Shown: positions 15,172 through 27,295, counted from the stretch's first letter. The stretch: 64,000 bases of DNA from Lysobacteraceae bacterium (GCA_012523465.1 JAAYIK010000035.1:1-64000); one strand, 5' to 3'. The notes: generated by a model from the letters alone, not told the origin. Translations and numbers: made by a program.

Positions 15172-17814
15172 TCAGCCCGTGTTGCGCATGCCGGCGGCAA
15201 TCCCGTTGATTACAACCATGAGCGCCTTGCGCAGATTCTCCTCGCCGCCGTGGCGCACCCGAAAGAGCAGCTCGACCTGCAGCAGGTTGAGCGGGTCCAC
15301 ATAAGGGTTGCGGACATCCACTGAGCGGCGCACCACCGGGAAACTCTCCAGCGGCACCTTGTGGCCGGTGACCCGCAGGACGGCGGCCAGGGTGTCGCGG
15401 AAGCGTTGCCGCAGCTGCTCGCCGATCGGGCGCAGCGCGGGCGGAACCAGCCGGTTATCGTACTGCGCCGCCACTTCCGGATCGCCCTTGGCGAGCACCA
15501 TCTCCACCATGTCGAGGAAGGCGCGGAAGAAGGGCCAGTCGCGGAACATGGTCTGCAGCTCCCGCTCTCGGCCCGCTTCCAGCTCGGCTCGCAGCGCTTC
15601 ACCGACCCCCAGCCAGGCTGGCAGCAGCAGCCGGGTCTGCGTCCAGCTGAACACCCAGGGGATGGCGCGCAGCGACTCGATGCCGCCGTCGGTGCGGCGC
15701 CGCGCCGGGCGGCTGCCGATGGTGAGGCCTGCGATCTCCTGCTCCGGCGTGGCGGCGCGGAAGTAATCGATGAAGCCCGGTGTCTCGCGCACCGTTTGCC
15801 GATACGCCTGCATGGCGATTTCAGATAGCCGGTCCATGGTGTCGCGCCATTCCTGCCGGGCTTGCTTGGGCGGCAGCAGGGTCGCCTCCAGGACCGCCGT
15901 GGTATAGAGCTCGAGATTCCGCAGGGCGATGCCTTCCATGCCGAACTTGGCCTGGATCACCTCGCCCTGCTCAGTGACCCGGATGCTGCCGTCCACCGCG
16001 CCCGGCGGCTGCGACAGGATGGCGGCGTGGGTCGGCCCGCCGCCGCGGCCAATGGTGCCGCCGCGGCCATGGAACAAGGTGAGGCGCACCCCGGCCCGGC
16101 GGCAGGTGGCGACCAGCTGTTCCTGGGTCTGGTACAGCGCCCAGGCCGCGGTGAGATGGCCAGCATCCTTGCCCGAGTCGGAGTAGCCGATCATGACTTC
16201 CTGGTGCCCCTGGATGCGCTTGCGGTACCAGGGGATGGCCAGCAGGCGCTCGATGCAGCCGGCCGCGTTCTGCAGGTCCTTGAGGGTCTCGAACAGCGGC
16301 ACCACCCGCAGCGGATGGCGTACCTGCATTTCCTTCTGCAGCAGCTCGACCGCCAGGATGTCGGAAGGCTGGGAGGCCATGGAGATGATGTAGGCGCCCA
16401 GCGAGTCCGGGCCGACCTCGGCCATGACCCGGAACGTCTCCAGGGTCTCCTGCACCTCGGGGTCGCCTTCGAAGCCATGCGGGATCAGCGGCCGCGGATT
16501 CTCCAGCTCCTGGATCAGGAATGCCTGGCGCTGCTCCTCGTCCCACTCGACGTAGGAGCCGAGGCCGAGCGCCCGGGTGATGGCGTCGAGGACGGCGGTA
16601 TGCCGGCTGGCTTCCTGGCGGATGTCCAGCTGCAGCAAGGTCAGTCGGAAGCAGGCCAGTCGCCGCAGGAGATCCAGCAGCCGGCCTTCGGCGACGAGGC
16701 CGGCGCCACAGCGTTGCAGGGAGTAGTAGCATTCCAGCAGTGGGGCGGCGAGATCCTCGTACTCGACGTAGGCCTCGCCGGGCGGGCTGCGGCGGCCCTC
16801 CAGCTCGCTCTCCAGCCAGCGCAGGGTCAGGCGCAGCCTGGCCCGGACCCGCTTCAGCTTGACCCGGTACGGTTCCCAGGCATCGCCCACCGAAGCGCGC
16901 AAGTCGCTGTCGGCGCACTGCATGGACAGCTCCGGGATGAGCTTTTCGATTTCCTGCAGGTACAAGGCTGCCGCCTGCCAGCGGGCCAGCAGGCAGACCT
17001 CGCGGGTGACGCGGGCGGTGACCCGGGGGTTGCCGTCCCGGTCCCCGCCCATCCAGGAGCCGAAGCGGATTGGCATGACGTCCAGCGGCAGCCGCCGCCC
17101 GGTGTGCTGCTGCAGCATCTTGTCCAGCCGGCGGGCATAGCGGGGAATGGCGTCCCAAAGGACGTGCTCCACCACCGCGAAGCCCCAGCGCGCCTCGTCG
17201 ACCGGGGTCGGCCGGCGCGGGCGAATCTCGTCGGTGAACCAGGCCGCCGTGATCTCGCGCTTGAGCGCCTCTTCGATCTCCTCGATTTCGTCCGGAGCCA
17301 GGTCGGGACGGTCCTGCTGGTCGAGCAGCTTGGCGATACGATAGTGCTTCTGCAGCAGCGTGCGGCGCATGACCTCGGTCGGGTGGGCGGTCAGCACCAG
17401 CCCGATTCGCAGGTTGCAGACCGCCTCGTACAGGCGCTCCGGGTAGATTTTCTTGACCAGCTCGGGGAAGGCCGCGTCCAGCGAGCCTCGTTGCGGCTTG
17501 CTGTCGGTAGCGCGGCGGTATTCGCGTGAGCGGCGGATGCGGTGGTGCTGCTCGGCGATGTTGGCCAGGTTGAGGAAATGGCTGAAGGCCCGAGCGACCG
17601 GCATGATTAGCGCATCGTCCAGCTCGGCTAGGCGCTGCTCCAGGGCGCTGCGGGCGCTGGCCTGGCCAGCGCGGGCGTCCTTGGATAGGGTGCGGATCGA
17701 CTCCACGGTCCAGAACAGCTCGTCGCCGCCCTGCTCGCGCAGCACTTCGCCCAGCAAGCGGCCTAGCTGACGGATGTTGTTTCTTAGCGGCGCATCGTTG
17801 CTGCCGGCAGTCAT
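15172..17814 (-). CDS. ppc: Phosphoenolpyruvate carboxylase
   Basis: This 880-residue enzyme adds bicarbonate to phosphoenolpyruvate to make oxaloacetate, refilling the citric acid cycle. Catalytic motifs are VLTAHPTEVMRRTLL with the essential His, GGDRDGNPRVT, the glycine-rich loop FHGRGGTIGRGGGPTHAAIL, and the allosteric C-terminus ending GIAAGMRNTG. Length equals E. coli Ppc (883). AGGAGAGA lies before the ATG. It sits next to the isocitrate dehydrogenase gene, which joins it functionally in cycle entry and 2-oxoglutarate supply. Confidence 0.97.
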   Translation of the reverse strand: MTAGSNDAPLRNNIRQLGRLLGEVLREQGGDELFWTVESIRTLSKDARAGQASARSALEQRLAELDDALIMPVARAFSHFLNLANIAEQHHRIRRSREYRRATDSKPQRGSLDAAFPELVKKIYPERLYEAVCNLRIGLVLTAHPTEVMRRTLLQKHYRIAKLLDQQDRPDLAPDEIEEIEEALKREITAAWFTDEIRPRRPTPVDEARWGFAVVEHVLWDAIPRYARRLDKMLQQHTGRRLPLDVMPIRFGSWMGGDRDGNPRVTARVTREVCLLARWQAAALYLQEIEKLIPELSMQCADSDLRASVGDAWEPYRVKLKRVRARLRLTLRWLESELEGRRSPPGEAYVEYEDLAAPLLECYYSLQRCGAGLVAEGRLLDLLRRLACFRLTLLQLDIRQEASRHTAVLDAITRALGLGSYVEWDEEQRQAFLIQELENPRPLIPHGFEGDPEVQETLETFRVMAEVGPDSLGAYIISMASQPSDILAVELLQKEMQVRHPLRVVPLFETLKDLQNAAGCIERLLAIPWYRKRIQGHQEVMIGYSDSGKDAGHLTAAWALYQTQEQLVATCRRAGVRLTLFHGRGGTIGRGGGPTHAAILSQPPGAVDGSIRVTEQGEVIQAKFGMEGIALRNLELYTTAVLEATLLPPKQARQEWRDTMDRLSEIAMQAYRQTVRETPGFIDYFRAATPEQEIAGLTIGSRPARRRTDGGIESLRAIPWVFSWTQTRLLLPAWLGVGEALRAELEAGRERELQTMFRDWPFFRAFLDMVEMVLAKGDPEVAAQYDNRLVPPALRPIGEQLRQRFRDTLAAVLRVTGHKVPLESFPVVRRSVDVRNPYVDPLNLLQVELLFRVRHGGEENLRKALMVVINGIAAGMRNTG

Positions 17815-17916
17815 GCTGATTCTCTCCTGAAGCGGCGCTCAGGCGGTCCCCAAGGCGCCTGAGCCGGAAGGATAAACTCCTAGCATGCGTAACAGCGTTG
17901 GGGCAATGCACGCCCA

Positions 17917-17952
17917 AACAAAAACGGCCGGATGCTTGCGCAGCCGGCCGTT
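17917..17952 (-). terminator. Rho-independent terminator of icd
   Basis: On the minus strand, AACGGCCGG and CCGGCCGTT pair in a 9-bp stem (plus-strand positions 17944-17952 and 17923-17931) with a 12-base loop, followed by TTTGTTT. It lies 20 bases after the icd stop. Confidence 0.8.
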
Positions 17953-17971
17953 GAGAGGTAGCGACTGACGC

Positions 17972-19744
<1,773 letters not shown>

Positions 19745-20203
19745 GCGTCCTCCTTCTGTATGCTCGACCCCCGACGCAGACTTTTGGTCCACGGATGGGG
19801 TCGAGCGGCCGTTTGCCAAAACATCTCGTGTCCGCCCTTGCGGCGGGTGACCGCACCCAATTGGCATGGGGCGGGAGTCCTGGTGCCTGTGGGGGCTTGC
19901 GAAAGCGGCTGGCTGCCGTTGGCGGGCGCCCCAGCGACGCTATGTGCAGGCCCGCCAATGCGCGGCGCGGGTGGCGCTCGAAGCGGCATCGGCAGGCCCA
20001 GGGCTGATTGTATTGTGGCCGAGCACCTAGCCGGGTTCAAGCAGAGACGGAGCAGGATTGGCGCCGTTCGTCGGGGAGAAGGACGGTTTCGGTCGACAGT
20101 CTCCCGAGCTGGGTCTAGAATCCGCACCGATTTGTGCGATGCACTATAACCGCCTGGCTCCGGTGTTTCACTGGGCGCCAGCTATAGAAATGGAGAGAGG
20201 GCT
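19745..20203. other. Intergenic region between divergent icd and thiolase genes
   Basis: These 459 bases separate two divergent genes and must hold both promoters. The sequence CACTATAACC near 20141-20150 contains a plausible -10 element for the thiolase. No convincing open frame, repeat or RNA was seen. Confidence 0.4.
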
Positions 20204-21391
20204 ATGAGCAGAGAGCGCGACGTTGTCATCATCGGAGCCGCGCGAACGGCGATCGGCAGCTTCGGCGGCAGCCTGAAGGATGTCAGTCTGGGCGACCTGG
20301 CCGCACACGTGGTGCGCACGGCCATCCAGCGGGCCGGTATCGAGCCGGGCGATGTCGGGCATACCGTGGTCGGCAACGTGCTACATACCGAGCCGCGCGA
20401 CATGTATATCTCGCGCGTCGCCGCGGTCAATGCGGGTATCCCTTACAGCAGCCCGGCGCTGACCGTCAACCGGCTGTGCGGTTCCGGCCTGCAGGCGATT
20501 TGCACTGCTGCCAGCTACATCCAGCTCGGCCAGGCCGACTGCGTGGTCGGCGGCGGCGCCGAGAGCATGTCGCGCGTGCCGTACTGGGCGCCCATCGCGC
20601 GCTGGGGCGGCCGCATGGGCGATGCGGCGCTGGTGGACGCCATGGTCGGAGCGCTTACTGACCCCTTCGACAGCTGCCACATGGGCGTGACGGCGGAGAA
20701 CATCGCCGAGAAGTGGGGCATCTCCCGCGAGGAGCAGGACGCCTATGCCGCCGAGAGCCAGCGGCGGGCGGTGCAGGCGGTCGAATCCGGCCTGTTCAAG
20801 GAGCAAATCGTTCCGGTCGAGATCAAGACCCGCAAGGGCACGGTCGTCTTCGAGGTCGATGAGAACCCGCGCGCCGGCACCACGGTCGAGAAGCTGGCCA
20901 ACCTCAAGCCGGTGTTCAAAAAAGACGGCACCGTCACCGCCGGCAATGCCTCCACCCTCAACGATGGTGCCGCCGCGGTGGTGATGATGGAGGGTAGCGT
21001 CGCGCGCGAGCGCGGCCTCAAGCCGCTGGCGCGGCTGGTGGGCTACACCGTCGCTGGGGTCGAGCCGAGGTACATGGGTATCGGTCCGGTGCCGGCCATC
21101 AAGCGGTTGCTGGAGGAAACCGGGGTGGCCAAGGACGAGATCGACCTGTGGGAGCTGAACGAGGCCTTCGCCGCCCAAGCGCTGGCCTGCGTGCGCGATC
21201 TCGATCTCGATCCGGCCAAGGTGAACCCGAATGGCTCCGGCATCTCGCTGGGTCACCCAGTGGGCGCGACCGGCGCCATCCTTACCGTCAAGGCTGCCTA
21301 CGAGCTACAGCGCATCGGCGGCCGCTACGCCGTCATCAGCATGTGCATCGGCGGCGGCCAGGGCATCGCCGCGCTGCTGGAACGCGTCTAA
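20204..21391 (+). CDS. Thiolase family protein (acetyl-CoA C-acetyltransferase / 3-ketoacyl-CoA thiolase)
   Basis: This 395-residue thiolase has all catalytic residues: C92 in [10 protein letters not shown]351 in GHPVGATG and C381 in CIGGGQG, plus GGGAESMSR and NEAFAAQ. Such enzymes either condense two acetyl-CoA (polyhydroxybutyrate synthesis) or cleave 3-ketoacyl-CoA in beta-oxidation. The overall sequence looks closer to biosynthetic-type acetyl-CoA acetyltransferases, but specificity cannot be fixed here. GAGAGGG lies before the ATG. No phaB or fadB is adjacent. A hairpin follows the stop. Confidence 0.9.
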   Translation: MSRERDVVIIGAARTAIGSFGGSLKDVSLGDLAAHVVRTAIQRAGIEPGDVGHTVVGNVLHTEPRDMYISRVAAVNAGIPYSSPALTVNRLCGSGLQAICTAASYIQLGQADCVVGGGAESMSRVPYWAPIARWGGRMGDAALVDAMVGALTDPFDSCHMGVTAENIAEKWGISREEQDAYAAESQRRAVQAVESGLFKEQIVPVEIKTRKGTVVFEVDENPRAGTTVEKLANLKPVFKKDGTVTAGNASTLNDGAAAVVMMEGSVARERGLKPLARLVGYTVAGVEPRYMGIGPVPAIKRLLEETGVAKDEIDLWELNEAFAAQALACVRDLDLDPAKVNPNGSGISLGHPVGATGAILTVKAAYELQRIGGRYAVISMCIGGGQGIAALLERV

Positions 21392-21413
21392 GGCAAACCG
21401 CTGGTTCAACGCC

Positions 21414-21453
21414 GTCCGGAGGCCCGAGCTGCCTCCGGGCGGCGTCTGCTTTT
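21414..21453 (+). terminator. Terminator-like hairpin after the thiolase gene
   Basis: CCGGAGGC (21416-21423) pairs with GCCTCCGG (21431-21438), loop CCGAGCT, with a TTTT at 21450-21453 just before the next ATG. The T-run is 11 bases from the stem, so termination may be partial. Confidence 0.5.
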
Positions 21454-21459
21454 CAAACA

Positions 21460-22239
21460 ATGAAAATCACCTCGATCAACGTCAATGGCATCCGCGCAGC
21501 CGCGCGCAAGGGGTTCTTCGACTGGATGGCGCGGGAAGCGCCGGATGTCGTCTGCATGCAAGAGCTGAAGGCGCAGGAGCATCAGCTGCAGGATCCGCGC
21601 TTTCGCCCCGAGGGTTACCGGGCATATTTCCATTGCGCCCAGCGTCCCGGCTATAGCGGCGTGGCCATCTATACCCGGCGCGAGCCGGATCAGGTCATCT
21701 ACGGGCTGGGCGAAGGCTGGGAGGATATCGATGCGGAAGGCCGTTACATAGAAGCGCGCTTCGGCAACCTCTCCATCGTCTCGCTGTACATGCACTCGGG
21801 CTCTTCCGGCGAGGAGCGGCAGGCGCTCAAGTTCGACTTCATGGAGCGCTTCATGCCGTATCTGCGAGAGCTCAGGGCCAGCGGTCGGGAATACGTCATC
21901 TGCGGCGACTGGAACATCGCCCATAAGGAGATCGACCTCAAGAACTGGCGCTCCAACCAGAAGAACTCCGGCTTTCTGCCGGAGGAGAGGGCATGGATGG
22001 ACAAGCTGTTCGGCGAGGTCGGCTTCGTCGACGCCTTTCGGGTGGTGAACCAGGAGCCCGAGCAGTACACCTGGTGGTCCAACCGCGGCCAAGCCTGGGC
22101 CAAGAACGTGGGCTGGCGCATCGACTATCACGTCATCACGCCAGGCTTGCGCGAGCGGGTGCTGAGCGCTGCCATTTACAAGGACGAGCGCTTCTCCGAC
22201 CACGCGCCGCTGACGCTGGTCTACGACTATCCTTTTTGA
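21460..22239 (+). CDS. xth: Exodeoxyribonuclease III / AP endonuclease
   Basis: This 259-residue ExoIII-family nuclease cuts at abasic sites and degrades 3' ends in DNA repair. Motifs in order are SINVNGIRAAARKGF, MQELKAQ (metal-binding Glu), YMHSGSSG, CGDWNIAHKEIDLKN (catalytic Asp and Asn) and RIDYHVI and FSDHAPL with the catalytic His. The start at 21460 matches the family; the longer open frame from 21148 is a thiolase shadow. A small thioredoxin-fold gene follows 42 bases later. Confidence 0.93.
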   Translation: MKITSINVNGIRAAARKGFFDWMAREAPDVVCMQELKAQEHQLQDPRFRPEGYRAYFHCAQRPGYSGVAIYTRREPDQVIYGLGEGWEDIDAEGRYIEARFGNLSIVSLYMHSGSSGEERQALKFDFMERFMPYLRELRASGREYVICGDWNIAHKEIDLKNWRSNQKNSGFLPEERAWMDKLFGEVGFVDAFRVVNQEPEQYTWWSNRGQAWAKNVGWRIDYHVITPGLRERVLSAAIYKDERFSDHAPLTLVYDYPF

Positions 22240-22281
22240 GCAAGCGTTGAACCCTCCGCGGCCGGCGCAGACTAAGCAGAC

Positions 22282-22566
22282 ATGAGCAGCGACAGCAACG
22301 ACACGGCAGCTGGCTCGCCCCGGCTCTCGCTCTACCAGTATGACGCCTGTCCCTACTGCGCCTTGGTGCGGATGGCGATCCGGGAGCTTGGCCTCGACAT
22401 TGAGATTCGCGACGTCCTGCGCCATCCGCGCTTCCGCCGCGAGCTGATCGCCGGCGGTGGTTCCTCCCAGGTGCCTTGCCTGCGTCTGGATTACCCCGAC
22501 GGGCGCACCCGCTGGATGTACGAGTCGCTGGACATCATCGATTATCTGCGGCGACGGTTCGGCTGA
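22282..22566 (+). CDS. Glutaredoxin-like / GST N-terminal domain protein
   Basis: This 94-residue thioredoxin-fold protein has a CPYC redox motif (C23-P-Y-C26), the cis-proline motif VPCLRL and the glutathione-binding acidic pair YESLDIIDYL. This is the pattern of stand-alone glutaredoxin/GST N-terminal domains. It would use glutathione for thiol-disulfide exchange. The position after xth gives no clear functional hint. Confidence 0.85.
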   Translation: MSSDSNDTAAGSPRLSLYQYDACPYCALVRMAIRELGLDIEIRDVLRHPRFRRELIAGGGSSQVPCLRLDYPDGRTRWMYESLDIIDYLRRRFG

Positions 22567-22725
22567 ACGCCGGCTGCTGCCCCTCGGCTTCGCTCCGGCG
22601 CCCGGCTTGCGCCACGGGTCTGCATTGGGATGAGCCGGGCCCGGTCTCACTGTAAAGTATTATGCGCTACCGCAGGCTTCCACGGACGGCGGAAGGCCGA
22701 CCATCCTGGGCCAATGGAGACAACA

Positions 22726-24879
22726 ATGGCGCGTGCGCTGAAGTGGATTTTCATCTTTCTTTCCGCTCTGCTGCTGTTGCTGGGGGCGGCCGTCATCGCT
22801 GTAGCGCTGTTAGTCGATCCGAACGACTACAAGGCGCAGATCGCCCAGGCCGTCGAACGGCAGACCGGCCGCCAGCTGGCCATCGAAGGCGACTTCGAGC
22901 TGACCTTCTTCCCCTGGCTGGGGCTGCAGCTGGGGCAGGCTCGCCTCAGTGATGCGCCGGGTTTCGGCGAGCAGCCCTTCGCCGCGCTGGACGAGGCCCG
23001 CCTGGCGGTAGCGGTCTGGCCGCTGCTGAGCCAGCGGCGCCTGGTGCTCGATAAGATCGTCATCGACGGGCTGAATTTGCGCCTTATCCGCGATGCCCAA
23101 GGGCGCGGCAACTGGGAGGATCTGGCCGAGCGGTTCGCCCGTGAGGAGGACGCGCCGCCGGCGGAGCCGGCGCCCGAGCCGGCCGGCTTGCCGTTGGCGA
23201 TCGAGAGCCGAGGTGGGCTGGAGCTGCGCAATGCGACCATCCTCTGGGAAGACCGCCAGGCGGGCAGCCGCTATCTGGTGCAGCCCTTGCACGTCACGGT
23301 CGCCGAGCTCGATCCGACCCGGCCGCTGCCCGTGCGCGCGCAATGGACGCTGCAGGCCGCCGAGGCGCCCGAGGTCAGTGGCGAGCTGACCGCCCAGATC
23401 GTCTACGACCAGGCGGCACAGACCGTGGCCGTGCGCGATCTGGCGCTGGATGCCAGGCTGCGCAGCGAGCAGATCCCGACTGGCGCCCTGCAGGCCGCCC
23501 TGCGAGGCGAGGCGCAAGCCGACCTGGCGCAGCAGCGCTACCGGGTGCCGCAGCTGCCCCTGCAAGCAGTCGGGGTGACGGCGGAGCTGGTGGCCGAGGC
23601 GCGTCAGCAGGGGGAGCTGCTGAGCGCTGACCTGCGGTTGAACGTGCCGGCCTTCGATGCTCGGGAGCTGATGCGGCGGCTGGAAATCGAGCTGCCGCCG
23701 ATGACCGATCCCAATGCGCTGACCCGGGTGGGGCTGGCGCTTGCCGCTCGCTACGATGGCAAGGAGCTGCAGATCCGGGAAATGACGGGACAGCTGGATC
23801 AGACCCGGAGCAGCGGCACGGCGGCGCTGCCGTCGTTCGAGCCGCCGGTGGCCCGTTTCGCGCTGGCGCTGGATCGCATCGATCTCGACCGCTACTTGGC
23901 GCCCAAGGAGGCGGACGCCGCCGACGACGCCGAGAGCGTCCCTGGCGGCGCGCCCGCCGAGGCGTCGCCGGCGCCAGAGGCTGAGCTGCCGCTGGAGCTG
24001 CTGCGCGATCTGGTGCTGGACGGCACCGTGACGGGCGGCGAGCTGGTCGCCAGCGGCCTGCGCGCCACCGATGTCGAGACCAGGATTACGGCTCGCAACG
24101 GCATCCTGCGGGCCGAGCCGGTGGCGCATTTCTACCAGGGGCGCCTGCGGGGACTGCTGACCCTGGACGCAACCGGAGCTGCACCCAGGATCGAGATGCA
24201 GCAGCGTCTTGAGGGCGTGCAGGCCGGCTCCCTGTTGGAGGACCTGATCGGGGTGGCGCGCATTCTCGGGGTAGCCGATCTGGAGCTGGCCGTGGCCATG
24301 CAGGGCATGGGGCTGGAGCAGTGGCTGCGCACCCTGAGCGGCAAGGCCAGCTTCAAGTTCGCCGACGGCGCCATCAACGGCATCAACATCGCGCAGGCGA
24401 TCCAGGCCGCGCGGGCCAAGCTCGCCAACCAGCCCTTGCCGGCTGCCGATGACCAGCAGACGCCCTTCAACGAGCTGCGCGGTTCGGTTCGAATCGACGA
24501 AGGGCTGGTGGTCAACCGTGATTTCAGCTTGGCCTCTTCCCAGTTCAAGGTGGCCGGTGACGGGCAGCTCAATCTGCGGACCCAGGCGCTGGACTACACC
24601 CTGATGGTCGATTTGCTGCAGCCGCTGCTGGAAAGCGACAACAGGCTGCTCGCCGAGCTGCAGAACCAGCCCATTCCGGTCCGGATCAGCGGCAGCCTGA
24701 AGGATTTGGCGGTCAGCGTGGACCTGCAGCAGGCGCTCGAGCAGGCCGGCAAGGCCAAGCTCAAGGCCGCGGAGGAAAAGGCCAAGAGCCGGCTGCAGGA
24801 AGAGGTCCAGGAGCGGCAGCAGAAACTGCAGGAGCAGGTGCAGGACAAGCTGCAGAATCTGCTGCGGCCCAGGCGCTGA
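22726..24879 (+). CDS. AsmA family envelope protein
   Basis: The protein has about 717 residues with one N-terminal membrane anchor (residues 5-28), the AsmA start [19 protein letters not shown] and [10 protein letters not shown]. It ends in a C-terminal AsmA_2-like region ([31 protein letters not shown]) and a lysine/glutamine-rich coiled tail. AsmA-like proteins are thought to help phospholipid transport between the membranes. GGAG 6 bases before ATG 22726 decides the start. The stop overlaps the mutY start (TGATG), so the asmA-mutY-yggX order forms one operon, as in many gammaproteobacteria. Confidence 0.9.
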   Translation: MARALKWIFIFLSALLLLLGAAVIAVALLVDPNDYKAQIAQAVERQTGRQLAIEGDFELTFFPWLGLQLGQARLSDAPGFGEQPFAALDEARLAVAVWPLLSQRRLVLDKIVIDGLNLRLIRDAQGRGNWEDLAERFAREEDAPPAEPAPEPAGLPLAIESRGGLELRNATILWEDRQAGSRYLVQPLHVTVAELDPTRPLPVRAQWTLQAAEAPEVSGELTAQIVYDQAAQTVAVRDLALDARLRSEQIPTGALQAALRGEAQADLAQQRYRVPQLPLQAVGVTAELVAEARQQGELLSADLRLNVPAFDARELMRRLEIELPPMTDPNALTRVGLALAARYDGKELQIREMTGQLDQTRSSGTAALPSFEPPVARFALALDRIDLDRYLAPKEADAADDAESVPGGAPAEASPAPEAELPLELLRDLVLDGTVTGGELVASGLRATDVETRITARNGILRAEPVAHFYQGRLRGLLTLDATGAAPRIEMQQRLEGVQAGSLLEDLIGVARILGVADLELAVAMQGMGLEQWLRTLSGKASFKFADGAINGINIAQAIQAARAKLANQPLPAADDQQTPFNELRGSVRIDEGLVVNRDFSLASSQFKVAGDGQLNLRTQALDYTLMVDLLQPLLESDNRLLAELQNQPIPVRISGSLKDLAVSVDLQQALEQAGKAKLKAAEEKAKSRLQEEVQERQQKLQEQVQDKLQNLLRPRR

Positions 24880-25955
24880 TGAAAGGAAACCCTCGGTTGG
24901 ACGCGGCCCAGGTCGACCATCGCGACAACTTCGCCGCGCGCTTGCTGGCCTGGTTCGACCAGCACGGCCGCCACGACCTGCCCTGGCAGCACCCCGCCAC
25001 GCCCTATCGGGTGTGGGTTTCGGAGATCATGCTGCAGCAGACCCAGGTCAGCGTGGTCATTCCTTACTTCGAGCGTTTCATCGCCCGCTTCCCGGACGTG
25101 CGCGCGCTGGCGGTGGCTGAACTGGACGAGGTGCTAGCACTCTGGGCCGGACTGGGCTATTACGCGCGGGCGCGCAATCTGCACCGGGCGGCGCGGCTGA
25201 TCGTGGAGCGCCACGGCGGCGAGTTTCCGCACGCATTCGACGATGTGGCGGCGCTGCCCGGCATTGGGCGTTCGACGGCAGGCGCCATTCTGTCGCTGGG
25301 GCTGGGGCAGCGTCACCCGATTTTGGATGGCAACTGCAAGCGAGTGCTGGCGCGGGTGCATAGTGTGCCGGGCTGGCCCGGGCAGGCCGCCTTCGAGCGC
25401 CGGCTCTGGGCTTGCGCCGAGCAGCATACCCCGGCACAGCGCTGCGGCGATTTCAATCAGGCGATGATGGATCTCGGCGCCACCGTCTGCACCCGGGCTA
25501 GGCCGGCCTGCCAGCGCTGTCCGCTGTCGGCCCTTTGCAGCGCCTACCAGCGCGGTGAGGTCGAGTGCTATCCCCAGCCCAGGCCGCAGCGACGGCTGCC
25601 GGTCAGGCGGGTGCGCATGCTGCTGTTGCAGGCCGACGGCAAGGTGCTGCTGCTGCGTCGGCCTCCGATCGGCATCTGGGGTGGGCTTTGGAGCCTGCCG
25701 GAGTGTGGGATGGAGGAAGACTGGCGGGCGCAGGTGGCGCGCTACGGGCTGGCAATCAAGGCGGTGGAGCGGTTGCCGGAGCTGCGCCATACCTTCAGTC
25801 ACTTCTATCTGCACATCGAGCCGTTGCGGGTGGAGGTGGAGGCGGACAGGGCCGTCATGGATGCTGGCGAGGCCGTCTGGCATAATGGCCCTCTTCACGG
25901 TCGAGGAGTGGCTGCGCCGGTGGCGCGTCTGCTGGCTTCCCTCGACGATTCCTGA
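24879..25955 (+). CDS. mutY: A/G-specific adenine glycosylase
   Basis: This 358-residue base-excision glycosylase removes adenine mispaired with 8-oxoguanine. Seen are the catalytic Glu in EIMLQQTQV, the helix-hairpin-helix [13 protein letters not shown] followed by the catalytic Asp in [10 protein letters not shown], and the iron-sulfur loop C-x6-C-x2-C-x5-C in [19 protein letters not shown]-terminal NUDIX-like recognition domain starts about residue 235 ([19 protein letters not shown]). The start overlaps the asmA stop. Oxidative-damage repair matches the downstream yggX. Confidence 0.96.
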   Translation: MKGNPRLDAAQVDHRDNFAARLLAWFDQHGRHDLPWQHPATPYRVWVSEIMLQQTQVSVVIPYFERFIARFPDVRALAVAELDEVLALWAGLGYYARARNLHRAARLIVERHGGEFPHAFDDVAALPGIGRSTAGAILSLGLGQRHPILDGNCKRVLARVHSVPGWPGQAAFERRLWACAEQHTPAQRCGDFNQAMMDLGATVCTRARPACQRCPLSALCSAYQRGEVECYPQPRPQRRLPVRRVRMLLLQADGKVLLLRRPPIGIWGGLWSLPECGMEEDWRAQVARYGLAIKAVERLPELRHTFSHFYLHIEPLRVEVEADRAVMDAGEAVWHNGPLHGRGVAAPVARLLASLDDS

Positions 25956-25968
25956 CCAGGAGAAAGTG

Positions 25969-26241
25969 ATGACCCGAATGGTGAAGTGCGTGCGCCTTGG
26001 CCAGGAACTGCCGGGACTGGAGCGAATTCCGTACCCGGGCGAGCTGGGACGGCGGATTTACGAGAACGTATCGCAGCAGGCCTGGCAGGAGTGGATCCGC
26101 CACCAGACCATGTTGATCAACGAATACCGGTTGACTCCCATCGATCCTCAGGCGCGCAAGTTCCTGGAAGGAGAGATGGAGAAGTTCTTCTTCGGCAGCG
26201 GCTCGCACCTGCCGGAAGGCTACAAGCCGCCGGAGTCCTGA
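25969..26241 (+). CDS. yggX: YggX family Fe(2+)-trafficking / oxidative damage protection protein
   Basis: This 90-residue protein matches YggX closely: [14 protein letters not shown] with the conserved cysteine, [24 protein letters not shown] and the end GYKPPES. YggX protects iron-sulfur clusters from oxidants and may carry iron. The gene is 13 bases after mutY with AGGAGAAAG upstream. A GTG at 25966 is an alternative start one codon earlier. Confidence 0.94.
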   Translation: MTRMVKCVRLGQELPGLERIPYPGELGRRIYENVSQQAWQEWIRHQTMLINEYRLTPIDPQARKFLEGEMEKFFFGSGSHLPEGYKPPES

Positions 26242-26256
26242 GCCGCTTCAATGCCC

Positions 26257-26285
26257 TTGACGAACACCGCATAAAAAGGTTGAAT
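26257..26285 (+). promoter_or_regulatory. Likely promoter of tRNA-Phe
   Basis: TTGACG (26257-26262) is a good -35, followed after 17 bases by TTGAAT (26280-26285) as a fair -10. The tRNA begins 14 bases later, a normal distance. Confidence 0.55.
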
Positions 26286-26298
26286 TAGCGCCTCACCC

Positions 26299-26374
26299 GG
26301 CCAGGTAGCTCAGTCGGTAGAGCAGGGGACTGAAAATCCCCGTGTCGGGGGTTCGATTCCCTCCCTGGCCACCA
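26299..26374 (+). tRNA. tRNA-Phe (anticodon GAA)
   Basis: This is a 76-base cloverleaf. The acceptor stem GGCCAGG pairs with CCTGGCC, the D-arm is TAGCTCAGTCGGTAGAGCA, the anticodon loop ACTGAAAAT has the GAA anticodon, and the T-arm GGGGGTTCGATTCCCTC precedes an encoded CCA end. It directly follows the yggX gene. Confidence 0.98.
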
Positions 26375-26380
26375 TCTTCC

Positions 26381-26421
26381 GAAGCCGAATCAGCCATCGT
26401 GCTGGTTCGGCTTCTCTGTTT
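26381..26421 (+). terminator. Terminator after tRNA-Phe
   Basis: GAAGCCGAATCAGC (26381-26394) pairs with GCTGGTTCGGCTTC (26401-26414) in a 14-bp stem with one G-T pair, followed by TCTGTTT. It lies 6 bases after the tRNA end. Confidence 0.75.
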
Positions 26422-26567
26422 GGGCTGGTCAACTCCGGCCGGCACCTCGCCTTGATCGGGTGCGTTACCACGCACCCGATTATTCCTCGACTGTCGCCGT
26501 CGTCCCGAAGTTCGGCGTCCCACTGCCGAGCTAGGGAGGATAGCCCGCCAGCACTCATCCGGGGGCT

Positions 26568-26984
26568 TTAGCCTTTGTCACCGTCGGGGCGCTGTGGCCG
26601 GCTGGCCGAATCGGGATGGGCGTCGAGCACTTCTTTAGCGTTGCGAAAGGCTTCCACCCCGGCCGGTATGCCGCAGTAGACTGCCACCTGCAGCAGTACC
26701 TCGCGGATTTCATCCTTGCTGCAGCCGTTGTTCAAGGCGCCCCGCACGTGGCCCTTGAACTCGTGGCCGCGGTTGAGGGCGGCCAGGATGGCCAGGTTGA
26801 GAAGGCTGCGGGTCTTGCGGTCTAGACCAGGGCGCGTCCAGATCTCGCCCCAGGCATAGCGCGTGACGAGCTCCTGGAATTCCCGGGTGAAATCGTCCAC
26901 ACCTTGGAACGCCCGCTCCACGAAGTCAGCGCCCATCACTTCGCGACGGACCTTTAGCCCTTGCTCGAATTTGTCTTGCTCCAC
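26568..26984 (-). CDS. Carboxymuconolactone decarboxylase family protein (PcaC-like)
   Basis: This 138-residue AhpD/CMD-fold protein has features of the gamma-carboxymuconolactone decarboxylase branch: VMGADFVERAFQ, RYAWGEIWTRPGLDRKTRSL and GHEFKGHVRGALNNGCSKDE. PcaC decarboxylates gamma-carboxymuconolactone in the protocatechuate branch of the beta-ketoadipate pathway. No other pca genes are visible, so a related reaction is equally possible. GGAGGA placed 5 bases before GTG 26984 sets the start. It is divergent from the TRAP transporter, with an operator-like motif between. Confidence 0.85.
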   Translation of the reverse strand: MEQDKFEQGLKVRREVMGADFVERAFQGVDDFTREFQELVTRYAWGEIWTRPGLDRKTRSLLNLAILAALNRGHEFKGHVRGALNNGCSKDEIREVLLQVAVYCGIPAGVEAFRNAKEVLDAHPDSASRPQRPDGDKG

Positions 26985-27295
26985 GTCATTCCTCCGCGAT
27001 CGTTGGTTGCTTGGAGAGCCGCGCCAGCGGCTTTCAGCGGCGCCGATAGACGGGCTGCAAGCCGCCCGGCAGCGTACGGCGAGCATACACGATGGTGCTT
27101 GAATTTATCGATTGATTAATAGATCGTCTGGTCGATTTCACTGGAGGAGAGCGGAAGGACGCTACGGCAATGCCTCGGTTATCGGGCTGGTCCTGATGAT
27201 CGGGGGCTGGTTCGCCGACCTTCGAATCATCTCTGCTTCGGAAGTTCGCGCGTCTCGCTGTCGCTACCGTCGTCAGCAATGGAGGAGATAACTGG
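26985..27295. other. Divergent promoter region, PcaC-like gene and TRAP operon
   Basis: The 311 bases between two divergent genes are clearly more AT-rich around 27100-27125 than their surroundings, marking the control region. The operator-like motif at 27104-27119 lies here. No credible gene was seen. Confidence 0.5.
27104..27119. promoter_or_regulatory. Operator-like site A of the putative TetR regulon
   Basis: TTTATC-GATT-GATTAA is an imperfect inverted repeat (6+4+6). The same layout occurs at 34290-34305, 35149-35164 and 38849-38864. It lies between the divergent PcaC-like gene and dctP. Confidence 0.55.

Noticed and set aside
15862..17529. Long open frames opposite ppc (plus 15862-17529) and in another frame of the same strand (minus 15971-17917)
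   Set aside because: The ppc reading is complete with all catalytic motifs; the others are low-complexity shadows.
26293..26523. Minus-strand frame containing GNRTPDTGIFSPLLYRLSY
   Set aside because: This is the well-known false protein from the reverse strand of a tRNA gene; the tRNA-Phe accounts for it.
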